This document shows, one piece after another, positions 26,232 to 35,297 of a stretch of 64,000 bases of DNA. Every line of letters begins with the position of its first letter. Position 1 is the stretch's first letter. Source of the DNA: Pseudomonas sp. GD04091 (GTDB taxonomy: Bacteria > Pseudomonadota > Gammaproteobacteria > Pseudomonadales > Pseudomonadaceae); contig NZ_JAOEBG010000021.1 in assembly GCF_029836165.1 (NCBI RefSeq), forward strand, positions 41,014-105,013. Direction: 5' to 3'. The notes under the pieces are model-generated. The model was given only the letters and a program-made list of their open reading frames with translations. It did no database searches and was not told the origin of the DNA. The translations under genes and the position numbers were made by a program.

Positions 26232-26612
26232 AACGAGAGTTTTTCGCATTTGCAAGTGGGCAGACAAGCAGATGAACTTTGCAAGGCTCAGAAGCGCTAA
26301 AACAGTACAGCTCAAGTTAAATGATATTAATTATCATTACGCAGCTGCGGCGTCGTTACGAAACACAAGAAACATAATTAACAAATCCGCACGCAATGCC
26401 CGAAATTCAAGGCTTTCAGCCATTTACGAAAGATTTTTGTTCTTAATCCTACGAATAAATTTGCAACGGAAATTTTACTTGCACTGGGTTTACCCATAAA
26501 ATCAGCGCGATTGATTCAGCTGCGACATTTGGTCACTGCGTCTGCGACACCACGTCGCCGCTCTACTTTATTTCAGACTGCAGAGCTGGGTCTCTGTATA
26601 AGGATTTCTAGC
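26232..26612 (+). promoter_or_regulatory. nuo operon leader region, 381 bp
   Basis: An AT-rich gap before nuoA that must contain the operon promoter. A Fur-box-like palindrome is at 26322-26336. A 75-codon basic open frame at 26272-26499 has no ribosome site and is taken as non-coding. No clear -35/-10 pair could be chosen with confidence. Confidence 0.6.
26322..26336 (+). promoter_or_regulatory. Fur-box-like palindrome upstream of nuoA
   Basis: TGATATT-A-ATTATCA matches 14 of 15 positions of the 7-1-7 Fur consensus TGATAATnATTATCA, with symmetric extension AA and TT. It lies 277 bp before the nuoA start. Confidence 0.5.
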
Positions 26613-27026
26613 ATGTCCGATTCGGCAGGACTCATCGCCCACAACTGGGGCTTTGCCATCTTCCTCCTGGGTGTCGTCGGCCTGTGCGCCTTCATGCTCG
26701 GCCTGTCCAGCCTGCTCGGTAGCAAGGCCTGGGGTCGCGCCAAGAACGAACCCTTCGAATCCGGCATGCTGCCCGTCGGCAGCGCCCGCCTGCGCCTGTC
26801 CGCCAAATTCTATCTGGTCGCGATGCTGTTCGTGATCTTCGATATCGAAGCCCTCTTCCTGTTTGCATGGTCTGTGTCCGTCCGCGAAAGCGGCTGGACC
26901 GGATTCGTCGAAGCTCTCATTTTCATAGCAATTCTGTTGGCTGGTCTTGTCTACCTATGGCGCGTCGGGGCGCTCGATTGGGCTCCCGAAGGTCGCCGCA
27001 AGCGGCAAGCGAAGCTGAAACAATGA
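26613..27026 (+). CDS. nuoA: NADH-quinone oxidoreductase subunit A
   Basis: A 137-residue membrane subunit of complex I with three hydrophobic helices. ATG at 26613 has AAGGA at good distance. The family phrases GLSSLLGSKAWGRAKNEPFESGM (loop with the conserved Cys replaced by Gly-Met context) and LFVIFDIEALFLFAW are clear. It is the first gene of the nuo operon and stops 9 bp before nuoB. Confidence 0.95.
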   Translation: MSDSAGLIAHNWGFAIFLLGVVGLCAFMLGLSSLLGSKAWGRAKNEPFESGMLPVGSARLRLSAKFYLVAMLFVIFDIEALFLFAWSVSVRESGWTGFVEALIFIAILLAGLVYLWRVGALDWAPEGRRKRQAKLKQ

Positions 27027-27035
27027 GGCTTTGGC

Positions 27036-27713
27036 ATGCAATACAATCTCACCAGAATCGATCCGGATGCACCCAACGAGCAGTATCCGGTCGGTGAGCG
27101 GGAAACCGTCACCGATCAGCTGCTAGAGGACCAGGTCCACAAGAACATCTTCATGGGCAAGCTCGAAGATGTGCTGCGTGGCGCGGTCAACTGGGGTCGC
27201 AAGAACTCCCTCTGGCCGTACAACTTCGGCCTGTCCTGCTGCTACGTGGAAATGACCACGGCCTTCACGGCACCCCACGACATCGCCCGCTTCGGCGCCG
27301 AAGTCATCCGGGCGTCGCCGCGTCAGGCCGACTTCATGGTCGTCGCCGGTACCTGCTTCATCAAGATGGCGCCGATCATCCAGCGCCTGTACGAGCAGAT
27401 GCTCGAGCCGAAGTGGGTCATCTCCATGGGTTCGTGCGCCAACTCCGGTGGCATGTACGACATCTACTCGGTCGTTCAGGGGGTCGACAAGTTCCTCCCC
27501 GTGGACGTGTACGTGCCTGGCTGCCCGCCGCGCCCCGAGGCCTTCCTGCAGGGCCTGATGCTGCTGCAGGAGTCGATCGGCCAGGAGCGTCGCCCGCTCT
27601 CCTGGGTTGTCGGTGATCAAGGCATCTACCGTGCCGAGATGCCCGCCCAGAAGGACCTGCGTCGCGAACAGCGTATCGCGGTAACCAACCTGCGCAGCCC
27701 CGACGAAGTCTGA
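27036..27713 (+). CDS. nuoB: NADH-quinone oxidoreductase subunit B
   Basis: A 225-residue peripheral subunit that carries cluster N2, the last [4Fe-4S] centre before quinone. The ligands lie in LSCCYVEM, GTCFIKM-GSCANSGG and VPGCPPRPE. Length and start are normal for Pseudomonas. A 79-bp gap with a strong hairpin separates it from nuoCD. Confidence 0.96.
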   Translation: MQYNLTRIDPDAPNEQYPVGERETVTDQLLEDQVHKNIFMGKLEDVLRGAVNWGRKNSLWPYNFGLSCCYVEMTTAFTAPHDIARFGAEVIRASPRQADFMVVAGTCFIKMAPIIQRLYEQMLEPKWVISMGSCANSGGMYDIYSVVQGVDKFLPVDVYVPGCPPRPEAFLQGLMLLQESIGQERRPLSWVVGDQGIYRAEMPAQKDLRREQRIAVTNLRSPDEV

Positions 27714-27724
27714 TCCAGCGACCT

Positions 27725-27752
27725 GCCGCCCGCTCCCGAGGGAGCCGGCGGC
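27725..27752 (+). promoter_or_regulatory. Hairpin between nuoB and nuoCD
   Basis: GCCGCC-c-GCTCC pairs with GGAGC-c-GGCGGC around the loop CGAG, an 11-bp stem with one C/C mismatch. No T-run follows. It may block exonucleases or mark an RNA processing site. Confidence 0.7.
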
Positions 27753-27792
27753 CTGGCTTCATTCTCTACGTTGACTCAAAGCGACCGAGACC

Positions 27793-29574
27793 ATGACAGC
27801 GGACACCGCTATTTATATTCCGCCTTACAAGGCTGACGACCAAGATGTGGTCGTCGAACTGCACAACCGTTTTGGCGCCGACGCCTTCGTCGCCCAGGAA
27901 ACCCGCACCGGCATGCCGGTCCTGTGGGTGAAGCGTGCCCAGCTCAAAGACGTGCTCTCCTTCCTGCGCAACGTCGCCAAGCCGTACAGCATGCTGTACG
28001 ACCTGCATGGCGTCGACGAGCGCCTGCGCACCCAGCGCCGCGGCCTGCCGGCCGCCGACTTCAGCGTGTTCTACCACCTGCTGTCGGTGGAACGTAACAG
28101 CGACGTGATGATCAAGGTGTCGCTGAGCGAAGGCGACCTCAACCTGCCTTCCGTCACCGGCATCTGGCCCAACGCCAACTGGTACGAGCGTGAAGTCTGG
28201 GACATGTTCGGCATCGACTTCGCCGGCCACCCGCACCTGTCGCGCATCCTCATGCCGCCGACCTGGGAAGGCCACCCGCTGCGCAAGGACTTCCCGGCCC
28301 GCGCCACCGAGTTCGACCCGTACAGCCTGAACCTGGCCAAGCAGCAGCTCGAAGAGGAATCGGCGCGTTTCAACCCCGAAGCCTGGGGCATGAAGCGTCA
28401 CGGCACCAACGAGGACTACATGTTCCTCAACCTCGGCCCCAACCACCCTTCGGCTCACGGCGCCTTCCGTATCGTCCTGCAGCTGGACGGCGAAGAGATC
28501 GTCGACTGCGTCCCGGACATCGGCTACCACCACCGTGGTGCCGAGAAGATGGCCGAGCGCCAGTCCTGGCACAGCTTCATCCCCTACACCGACCGTATCG
28601 ACTACCTTGGCGGGGTAATGAACAACCTGCCTTACGTACTCGCGGTCGAGAAGCTGGCAGGCATCCAGGTGCCGCAGAAGGTCGACGTGATCCGCATCAT
28701 GCTGGCCGAGTTCTTCCGCATCACCAGCCACCTGCTGTTCCTGGGCACCTACATCCAGGACGTCGGCGCCATGACCCCGGTGTTCTTCACCTTCACCGAC
28801 CGCCAGCGCGCCTACACCGTGATCGAGGCGATCACCGGTTTCCGCCTGCACCCGGCCTGGTACCGCATCGGTGGCGTCGCCCACGACCTGCCGCGTGGCT
28901 GGGACAAGCTGGTCAAGGACTTCGTCGAATGGCTGCCCAAGCGCCTCGACGAATACACCAAGGCCGCCCTGCAGAACAGCATCCTCAAGGGCCGCACCAT
29001 CGGCGTCGCCGCGTACAACACCAAGGAAGCCCTGGAATGGGGCACCACGGGTGCCGGCCTGCGCTCCACCGGCTGCGACTTCGACCTGCGTAAAGCACGC
29101 CCCTACTCCGGCTACGAGAACTTCGAGTTCGAAGTACCGCTGGCCCACAACGGCGATGCCTACGATCGCTGCATGGTCCGCGTCGAGGAGATGCGCCAGA
29201 GTATCCGCATCATCGACCAGTGCCTGCGCAACATGCCGGAAGGCCCGTACAAGGCGGACCACCCGCTGACCACGCCGCCGCCGAAAGAGCGCACCCTGCA
29301 GCATATCGAGACCCTGATCACCCACTTCCTGCAAGTCTCGTGGGGCCCGGTCATGCCGGCCAACGAGTCGTTCCAGATGATCGAGGCGACCAAGGGCATC
29401 AACAGTTACTACCTGACGAGCGATGGCGGCACCATGAGCTACCGCACCCGGATCCGTACCCCGAGCTACCCGCACCTGCAGCAGATCCCTTCGGTGATCA
29501 AGGGCAGCATGGTCGCGGACCTGATCGCGTACCTGGGCAGTATCGACTTCGTTATGGCTGACGTGGACCGCTAA
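27793..29574 (+). CDS. nuoC: NADH-quinone oxidoreductase fused subunit C/D
   Basis: A 593-residue fusion of NuoC (about residues 1-190, with NWYEREVWDMFGIDFAGHPHLSRILMP) and NuoD (about 210-593, with LGPNHPSAHGAFRIVLQLDGE and DIGYHHRGAEKMAERQSW). The fused form is typical of gammaproteobacteria. NuoD shapes the quinone site with NuoB. The gene ends two bases before nuoE. Confidence 0.96.
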   Translation: MTADTAIYIPPYKADDQDVVVELHNRFGADAFVAQETRTGMPVLWVKRAQLKDVLSFLRNVAKPYSMLYDLHGVDERLRTQRRGLPAADFSVFYHLLSVERNSDVMIKVSLSEGDLNLPSVTGIWPNANWYEREVWDMFGIDFAGHPHLSRILMPPTWEGHPLRKDFPARATEFDPYSLNLAKQQLEEESARFNPEAWGMKRHGTNEDYMFLNLGPNHPSAHGAFRIVLQLDGEEIVDCVPDIGYHHRGAEKMAERQSWHSFIPYTDRIDYLGGVMNNLPYVLAVEKLAGIQVPQKVDVIRIMLAEFFRITSHLLFLGTYIQDVGAMTPVFFTFTDRQRAYTVIEAITGFRLHPAWYRIGGVAHDLPRGWDKLVKDFVEWLPKRLDEYTKAALQNSILKGRTIGVAAYNTKEALEWGTTGAGLRSTGCDFDLRKARPYSGYENFEFEVPLAHNGDAYDRCMVRVEEMRQSIRIIDQCLRNMPEGPYKADHPLTTPPPKERTLQHIETLITHFLQVSWGPVMPANESFQMIEATKGINSYYLTSDGGTMSYRTRIRTPSYPHLQQIPSVIKGSMVADLIAYLGSIDFVMADVDR

Positions 29575-29576
29575 GC

Positions 29577-30074
29577 ATGAACAGCACGCTTATCCAAACC
29601 GACCGTTTCGCCCTGAGCGAAACCGAGCGCTCGGCCATCGAGCACGAGATGCACCACTACGAGGACCCGCGCGCGGCGTCCATCGAAGCCCTGAAGATCG
29701 TTCAGAAAGAGCGCGGCTGGGTGCCGGACGGCGCCATCTATGCCATCGGCGAAGTGCTGGGCATCCCCGCCAGCGACGTCGAGGGCGTGGCCACCTTCTA
29801 CAGCCAGATCTTCCGCCAGCCGGTCGGTCGCCACATCATCCGCGTGTGCGACAGCATGGTCTGCTACATCGGCGGCCATGAGTCGGTGGTCAGCCAGATC
29901 CAGAGCGAGCTGGGCATCGGCCTCGGCCAGACCACCCCGGACGGACGCTTCACCCTGCTGCCGGTCTGCTGCCTGGGCAACTGCGACAAGGCCCCGGCGC
30001 TGATGATCGACGACGACACCTTTGGCGACGTTCAGCCCGCTGGCGTTTCCAAGCTGCTGGAGGGTTACGCATGA
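29577..30074 (+). CDS. nuoE: NADH-quinone oxidoreductase subunit E
   Basis: A 165-residue thioredoxin-fold subunit of the NADH-oxidising arm. The [2Fe-2S] cluster N1a is held by Cys residues in CDSMVCYIGG and CCLGNCDKAP. The stop overlaps the nuoF start by four bases (ATGA). Confidence 0.95.
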   Translation: MNSTLIQTDRFALSETERSAIEHEMHHYEDPRAASIEALKIVQKERGWVPDGAIYAIGEVLGIPASDVEGVATFYSQIFRQPVGRHIIRVCDSMVCYIGGHESVVSQIQSELGIGLGQTTPDGRFTLLPVCCLGNCDKAPALMIDDDTFGDVQPAGVSKLLEGYA

Positions 30075-31435
30075 CCATCACTTCCTTCGGCCCGGCCAAC
30101 CGCATCGCGCGTTCGGCCGAAACCCACCCGCTGACCTGGCGCCTGCGTGACGACGGCGAGCCTGTCTGGCTCGACGAATACCAGGCCAAGAATGGCTATG
30201 CCGCCGCCCGCAAGGCGCTGGCGGAAATGTCCGCGGACGACATCGTCCAGAGCGTCAAGGACTCCGGCCTCAAGGGCCGCGGCGGCGCAGGCTTCCCCAC
30301 TGGCGTGAAGTGGGGCCTGATGCCCAAAGACGAATCCATGAACATCCGCTACCTGCTGTGCAACGCGGACGAAATGGAACCGAACACCTGGAAGGACCGC
30401 ATGCTGATGGAGCAACAGCCCCATCTGCTGGTCGAGGGCATGCTGATCAGTGCCCGTGCCCTGAAGGCCTACCGTGGCTACATCTTCCTGCGTGGCGAAT
30501 ACACCACCGCGGCGAAGAACCTCAACCGCGCCATCGACGAAGCCAAGGCCGCGGGCCTGCTGGGCAAGAACATCCTCGGCAGCGGTTTCGACTTCGAGCT
30601 GTTCGTGCACACCGGTGCCGGTCGCTACATCTGCGGTGAAGAGACCGCACTGATCAACTCGCTCGAAGGCCGCCGCGCCAATCCGCGCTCCAAGCCGCCC
30701 TTCCCTGCCGCCGTCGGCGTCTGGGGCAAGCCGACCTGCGTGAACAACGTCGAGACCCTGTGCAACGTCCCGGCCATCGTCGCCAACGGCAACGACTGGT
30801 ACAAGTCGCTGGCCCGTGAAGGCAGCGAAGACCACGGCACCAAGCTGATGGGCTTCTCCGGCAAGGTGAAGAACCCAGGCCTGTGGGAACTGCCGTTCGG
30901 CGTTGCCGCCCGCGAGCTGTTCGAGGACTACGCCGGCGGCATGCGCGACGGCTACAAGCTCAAGTGCTGGCAGCCGGGCGGCGCCGGTACCGGTTTCCTG
31001 CTGCCCGAGCACCTCGACGCGCAGATGTATGCCGGCGGCATCGCCAAGGTCGGCACCCGGATGGGTACGGGCCTGGCCATGGCGGTGGACGACAGCGTCA
31101 ACATGGTCTCGCTGCTGCGCAACATGGAAGAGTTCTTCGCCCGCGAGTCGTGCGGCTGGTGCACCCCATGCCGTGACGGCCTGCCATGGAGCGTGAAGAT
31201 GCTGCGCGCCCTGGAGAAAGGCCAGGGCCGCGCCGAAGACATCGAGACCCTGCTGGGTCTGGTCAACTTCCTCGGCCCTGGCCGCACCTTCTGTGCTCAC
31301 GCACCGGGTGCCGTCGAGCCATTGGGCAGTGCCATCAAATACTTCCGCTCGGAATTCGAGGCCGGTGTCGCTCCAGCAAGTGCTGCCGACACCCTGCGCC
31401 CGAACCTGGCGAAGCCGATCGTGGTCGGCGCATAA
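30071..31435 (+). CDS. nuoF: NADH-quinone oxidoreductase subunit F
   Basis: A 454-residue subunit with the NADH site (KGRGGAGFPTGVKWGLMP), the FMN region (LCNADEMEPNTWKDR, GAGRYICGEETALINSLEG) and the [4Fe-4S] cluster N3 motif ESCGWCTPCRDG. It takes electrons from NADH. It overlaps nuoE and is followed by the largest gap in the operon. Confidence 0.96.
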   Translation: MTITSFGPANRIARSAETHPLTWRLRDDGEPVWLDEYQAKNGYAAARKALAEMSADDIVQSVKDSGLKGRGGAGFPTGVKWGLMPKDESMNIRYLLCNADEMEPNTWKDRMLMEQQPHLLVEGMLISARALKAYRGYIFLRGEYTTAAKNLNRAIDEAKAAGLLGKNILGSGFDFELFVHTGAGRYICGEETALINSLEGRRANPRSKPPFPAAVGVWGKPTCVNNVETLCNVPAIVANGNDWYKSLAREGSEDHGTKLMGFSGKVKNPGLWELPFGVAARELFEDYAGGMRDGYKLKCWQPGGAGTGFLLPEHLDAQMYAGGIAKVGTRMGTGLAMAVDDSVNMVSLLRNMEEFFARESCGWCTPCRDGLPWSVKMLRALEKGQGRAEDIETLLGLVNFLGPGRTFCAHAPGAVEPLGSAIKYFRSEFEAGVAPASAADTLRPNLAKPIVVGA

Positions 31436-31446
31436 CAAGATGAACA

Positions 31447-31511
31447 GCGGATGGTCCGTGCCATCCGCCAGCCTGTCGGCCGGCCAGCACGATGCGAGGC
31501 CGGCCACAGGC
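31447..31511 (+). promoter_or_regulatory. Two tandem hairpins between nuoF and nuoG
   Basis: First stem: GCGGATGG (31447-31454) with CCATCCGC (31461-31468). Second stem: GCCTGT-c-GGCCGGCC (31471-31485) with GGCCGGCC-ACAGGC (31498-31511). Neither is followed by a T-run, so they are more likely RNA stability or processing elements than full terminators. Confidence 0.75.
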
Positions 31512-31567
31512 TCACCGATTTCCATTAGCCACGCCTGCTCACGCGGGCCAACGAAGAACTTTGAACC

Positions 31568-34282
31568 ATGGCCACTATCCACGTAGACGGCAAAGCGCTC
31601 GAAGTCAACGGTGCGGACAACCTGTTACAGGCCTGTCTGTCGCTCGGCCTCGACATCCCTTATTTCTGCTGGCACCCGGCGCTCGGTAGCGTCGGTGCCT
31701 GCCGGCAGTGCGCGGTCAAGCAGTACACCGACGAGAACGACACCCGTGGTCGTATCGTCATGTCCTGCATGACCCCTGCTTCCGACGGCACCTGGATCTC
31801 CATCGACGATGACGAGTCCAAGGCGTTTCGCGCCAGCGTCGTCGAATGGCTGATGACCAACCACCCGCACGACTGCCCGGTGTGCGAGGAAGGCGGTCAC
31901 TGCCACCTGCAGGACATGACGGTAATGACCGGCCACAACGAGCGCCGCTACCGTTTCACCAAGCGTACCCACCAGAACCAGGACCTCGGCCCGTTCATCG
32001 CCCATGAGATGAACCGCTGCATCGCCTGCTACCGCTGCGTGCGCTACTACAAGGACTACGCCGGCGGCACCGACCTGGGTGTCTATGGCGCCCACGACAA
32101 CGTGTACTTCGGTCGCGTCGAGGACGGCGTGCTGGAAAGCGAGTTCTCCGGCAACCTGACCGAGGTCTGCCCGACCGGCGTGTTCACCGACAAGACCCAC
32201 TCCGAGCGCTACAACCGCAAGTGGGACATGCAGTTCGCCCCGAGCATCTGCCATGGCTGCTCCAGCGGCTGCAACATCAGCCCCGGCGAGCGCTACGGCG
32301 AACTGCGCCGCATCGAGAACCGCTTCAACGGCTCGGTGAACCAGTACTTCCTGTGCGACCGTGGCCGCTTCGGCTATGGCTACGTCAACCGCGCCGACCG
32401 TCCACGCCAGCCGTTCCTCGCCGATGGCAGCAAGCTGTCGCTGGACGCCGCCCTGGACAAGGCCGCCGACCTGCTGCGCGGCCGTACCATCGTCGGCATC
32501 GGCTCGCCACGCGCCAGCCTCGAAAGCAACTACGGCCTGCGTGAGCTGGTCGGCGCCGACTACTTCTACTGCGGTATGGAAGCTGGCGAGCTGGCCCGCG
32601 TACGCCTGGTCCTGGACGTGCTGAACAACAGCCCGCTGCCGGTGCCGACCCTGCGCGACATCGAAGACCACGATGCCGTGTTCGTGCTCGGTGAAGACCT
32701 CACCCAGACCGCCGCCCGTGTCGCCCTGGCCGTGCGCCAGGCCACCAAGGGCAAGGCCGAGGCCATGGCCGACGCCATGCGCGTGCAGCCTTGGCTGGAC
32801 GCTGCGGTGAAGAACATCGGCCAGCACGCGCTGTACCCGCTGTTCATCGCGTCCTTGGCCGAGACCAAGCTGGACGACGTCGCCGAAGAGTGCGTGCACG
32901 CAGCTCCGGCTGACCTGGCTCGCATCGGTTTCGCCGTGGCCCACGCCATCGACCCGAGCGCCCCGGCCGTCGAAGGTCTGGACAGCGAAGCGCAAGCACT
33001 GGCCCAGCGCATCGCCGATGCCCTGCTCACCGCCCAGCGCCCGCTGGTGGTCGCCGGTACGTCCCTGGCGGATCCTGCGCTGATCGAAGCCGCCGCCAAC
33101 ATCGCCAAGGCCCTCAAGCTGCGCGAGAAGAACGGTTCGCTGAGCCTGGTCGTGCCCGAGGCCAACAGCCTCGGCATGGCGATGATGGGCGGCGAGTCCG
33201 TCGACGCCGCGTTGGACGCCGTGATCAGCGGCAAGGCCGACGCCATCGTCGTGCTGGAGAACGACCTGTACGCCCGCGTACCGGCCGCCAAGGTCGACGC
33301 GGCCCTGGCCGCGGCCAAGGTGGTGATCGTCGCCGACCACTCCAAGACCCCGACCCTCGAGCGCGCCCACCTGGTGCTGCCGGCGGCTTCCTTCGCCGAA
33401 GGCGACGGCACCCTGGTCAGCCAGGAAGGCCGCGCCCAGCGCTTCTTCCAGGTGTTCGACCCGCAGTACCTGGACAGCAGCATCCAGATCCACGAAGGCT
33501 GGCGCTGGATGCACGCCCTGCGTGCCACCCTGCTCAACAAGCCGGTGGACTGGACCCAGCTGGACCATGTCACCAGCGCCTGCGCCGAAGCCGCGCCGCA
33601 ACTGGCCGGCATCGTCAACGCCGCGCCTTCCGCCGCCTTCCGCATCAAGGGCATGAAGCTGGCCCGCGAGCCGCTGCGCTACTCCGGCCGTACCGCCATG
33701 CGCGCCAACATCAGCGTGCACGAACCACGCACTCCGCAGGACAAGGACACCGCGTTCGCCTTCTCCATGGAAGGCTACTCGGGCTCGGCCGAACCGCGCC
33801 AGCAGGTGCCGTTCGCCTGGTCGCCGGGCTGGAACTCGCCGCAGGCCTGGAACAAGTTCCAGGACGAAGTGGGTGGCCACCTGCGCGCCGGTGACCCGGG
33901 CGTGCGCCTGATCGAGTCGCAGGGCGACCGCCTGAGCTGGTTCAGCGCCATCCCGGGCGCGTTCAACCCGGCCCGTGGCACCTGGACCGCGGTCCCGTTC
34001 TTCCACCTGTTCGGCAGCGAAGAGAACTCCTCCCGCGCCGCCCCGGTGCAGGAGCGCATCCCGGCCGCCTACGTCGGCCTGGCCAAGTCCGAGGCCGACC
34101 GCCTGGGCGTCAACGACGGCGCGATGCTGAGCCTGAACGTCGCCGGCCAGTCGCTGCGCCTGCCGCTGCGTATCAATGAAGAGCTGGGCGCTGGCCTGGT
34201 TGCGTTGCCCAAAGGCCTGGCCGGCATTCCGCCCGCCATCTTCGGTGCATCCGTCGAAGGCCTGCAGGAGGCAGCACAATGA
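31568..34282 (+). CDS. nuoG: NADH-quinone oxidoreductase subunit G
   Basis: A 904-residue iron-sulfur subunit. The N-terminal [2Fe-2S] domain holds DIPYFCWHPALGSVGACRQCAV, followed by the His-Cys region HDCPVCEEGGHCHLQD and CIACYRCVRYY/EVCPTGVFTDKT. The additional cluster N7 ligands CHGCSSGCNISPGERYGE are present, and the molybdopterin-oxidoreductase-like domain fills the remainder without cofactor use. The stop overlaps nuoH by four bases. Confidence 0.95.
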   Translation: MATIHVDGKALEVNGADNLLQACLSLGLDIPYFCWHPALGSVGACRQCAVKQYTDENDTRGRIVMSCMTPASDGTWISIDDDESKAFRASVVEWLMTNHPHDCPVCEEGGHCHLQDMTVMTGHNERRYRFTKRTHQNQDLGPFIAHEMNRCIACYRCVRYYKDYAGGTDLGVYGAHDNVYFGRVEDGVLESEFSGNLTEVCPTGVFTDKTHSERYNRKWDMQFAPSICHGCSSGCNISPGERYGELRRIENRFNGSVNQYFLCDRGRFGYGYVNRADRPRQPFLADGSKLSLDAALDKAADLLRGRTIVGIGSPRASLESNYGLRELVGADYFYCGMEAGELARVRLVLDVLNNSPLPVPTLRDIEDHDAVFVLGEDLTQTAARVALAVRQATKGKAEAMADAMRVQPWLDAAVKNIGQHALYPLFIASLAETKLDDVAEECVHAAPADLARIGFAVAHAIDPSAPAVEGLDSEAQALAQRIADALLTAQRPLVVAGTSLADPALIEAAANIAKALKLREKNGSLSLVVPEANSLGMAMMGGESVDAALDAVISGKADAIVVLENDLYARVPAAKVDAALAAAKVVIVADHSKTPTLERAHLVLPAASFAEGDGTLVSQEGRAQRFFQVFDPQYLDSSIQIHEGWRWMHALRATLLNKPVDWTQLDHVTSACAEAAPQLAGIVNAAPSAAFRIKGMKLAREPLRYSGRTAMRANISVHEPRTPQDKDTAFAFSMEGYSGSAEPRQQVPFAWSPGWNSPQAWNKFQDEVGGHLRAGDPGVRLIESQGDRLSWFSAIPGAFNPARGTWTAVPFFHLFGSEENSSRAAPVQERIPAAYVGLAKSEADRLGVNDGAMLSLNVAGQSLRLPLRINEELGAGLVALPKGLAGIPPAIFGASVEGLQEAAQ

Positions 34283-35286
34283 GCTGGTTCACCCCCGAAG
34301 TGATCGATGTGATCCTCACCGTCGTGCGGGCCATCGTGGTCCTGCTGGCCGTGGTGGTCTGCGGCGCGCTGCTCAGCTTCGTCGAACGTCGCCTGCTGGG
34401 CTGGTGGCAGGACCGCTACGGTCCGAACCGTGTCGGCCCGTTCGGCATGTTCCAGATCGCCGCCGACATGCTGAAGATGTTCTTCAAGGAAGACTGGAAC
34501 CCGCCCTTCGTCGATCGCATGATCTTCACCCTGGCGCCGGTCGTGGCCATGAGTGCCCTGCTTATCGCCTTCGTGGTCATCCCGATCACCCCGGTATGGG
34601 GCGTCGCCGACCTGAACATCGGCCTGCTGTTCTTCTTCGCCATGGCCGGCCTGTCGGTCTACGCCGTGCTGTTCGCCGGCTGGTCGTCGAACAACAAGTA
34701 CGCCCTGCTCGGCAGCCTGCGGGCCTCGGCGCAGACCGTGTCGTACGAAGTGTTCCTGGGCCTGGCGCTGATGGGCGTGGTGGTGCAGGTGGGTTCGTTC
34801 AACATGCGCGACATCGTTGAATACCAGGCCCAGAACCTGTGGTTCATCATTCCGCAGTTCTTCGGCTTCTGCACCTTCTTCATCGCTGGCGTCGCCGTGA
34901 CCCACCGTCACCCGTTCGACCAGCCGGAAGCGGAACAGGAACTGGCCGATGGCTACCACATCGAATATGCCGGCATGAAATGGGGCATGTTCTTCGTCGG
35001 TGAGTACATCGGCATCATCCTGGTCTCGGCGCTGCTGGTGACCCTGTTCTTCGGCGGCTGGCACGGCCCGTTCGGCCTGCTGCCACAGGTACCGTTCCTG
35101 TGGTTCGCCCTGAAGACCGCGTTCTTCATCATGCTGTTCATCCTGCTGCGCGCCTCGATCCCGCGCCCACGCTATGACCAGGTGATGGACTTCAGCTGGA
35201 AGTTCTGCTTGCCGCTGACCCTGATCAATTTGCTGGTGACCGCTGCGATCGTGCTCTACAACACGCCAGCCGTCGCGGCCCAGTGA
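34279..35286 (+). CDS. nuoH: NADH-quinone oxidoreductase subunit H
   Basis: A 335-residue membrane subunit with about eight helices that links the quinone channel to the proton pumps. Typical phrases are RRLLGWWQDRYGPNRVGPFG, DLNIGLLFFFAMAGLSVYAV, and the acidic cytosolic loop FDQPEAEQELADGYHIEYAGMKW. It is translationally coupled to nuoG. Confidence 0.96.
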   Translation: MSWFTPEVIDVILTVVRAIVVLLAVVVCGALLSFVERRLLGWWQDRYGPNRVGPFGMFQIAADMLKMFFKEDWNPPFVDRMIFTLAPVVAMSALLIAFVVIPITPVWGVADLNIGLLFFFAMAGLSVYAVLFAGWSSNNKYALLGSLRASAQTVSYEVFLGLALMGVVVQVGSFNMRDIVEYQAQNLWFIIPQFFGFCTFFIAGVAVTHRHPFDQPEAEQELADGYHIEYAGMKWGMFFVGEYIGIILVSALLVTLFFGGWHGPFGLLPQVPFLWFALKTAFFIMLFILLRASIPRPRYDQVMDFSWKFCLPLTLINLLVTAAIVLYNTPAVAAQ

Positions 35287-35297
35287 GGATTTGACCC

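Noticed and set aside
26272..26499. 75-codon basic small protein in the nuo leader
   Set aside because: No ribosome site, codon use unlike the genome, overlaps the Fur-like palindrome.
26322..26612. PrrF-like iron-responsive small RNA downstream of the Fur-like box
   Set aside because: No match to the conserved PrrF core as I remember it and no Rho-independent terminator before nuoA.
31625..34279. 884-codon open frame opposite nuoG
   Set aside because: Antisense shadow of a high-GC gene; nuoG itself has complete domain evidence and the antisense product has no recognisable domain.
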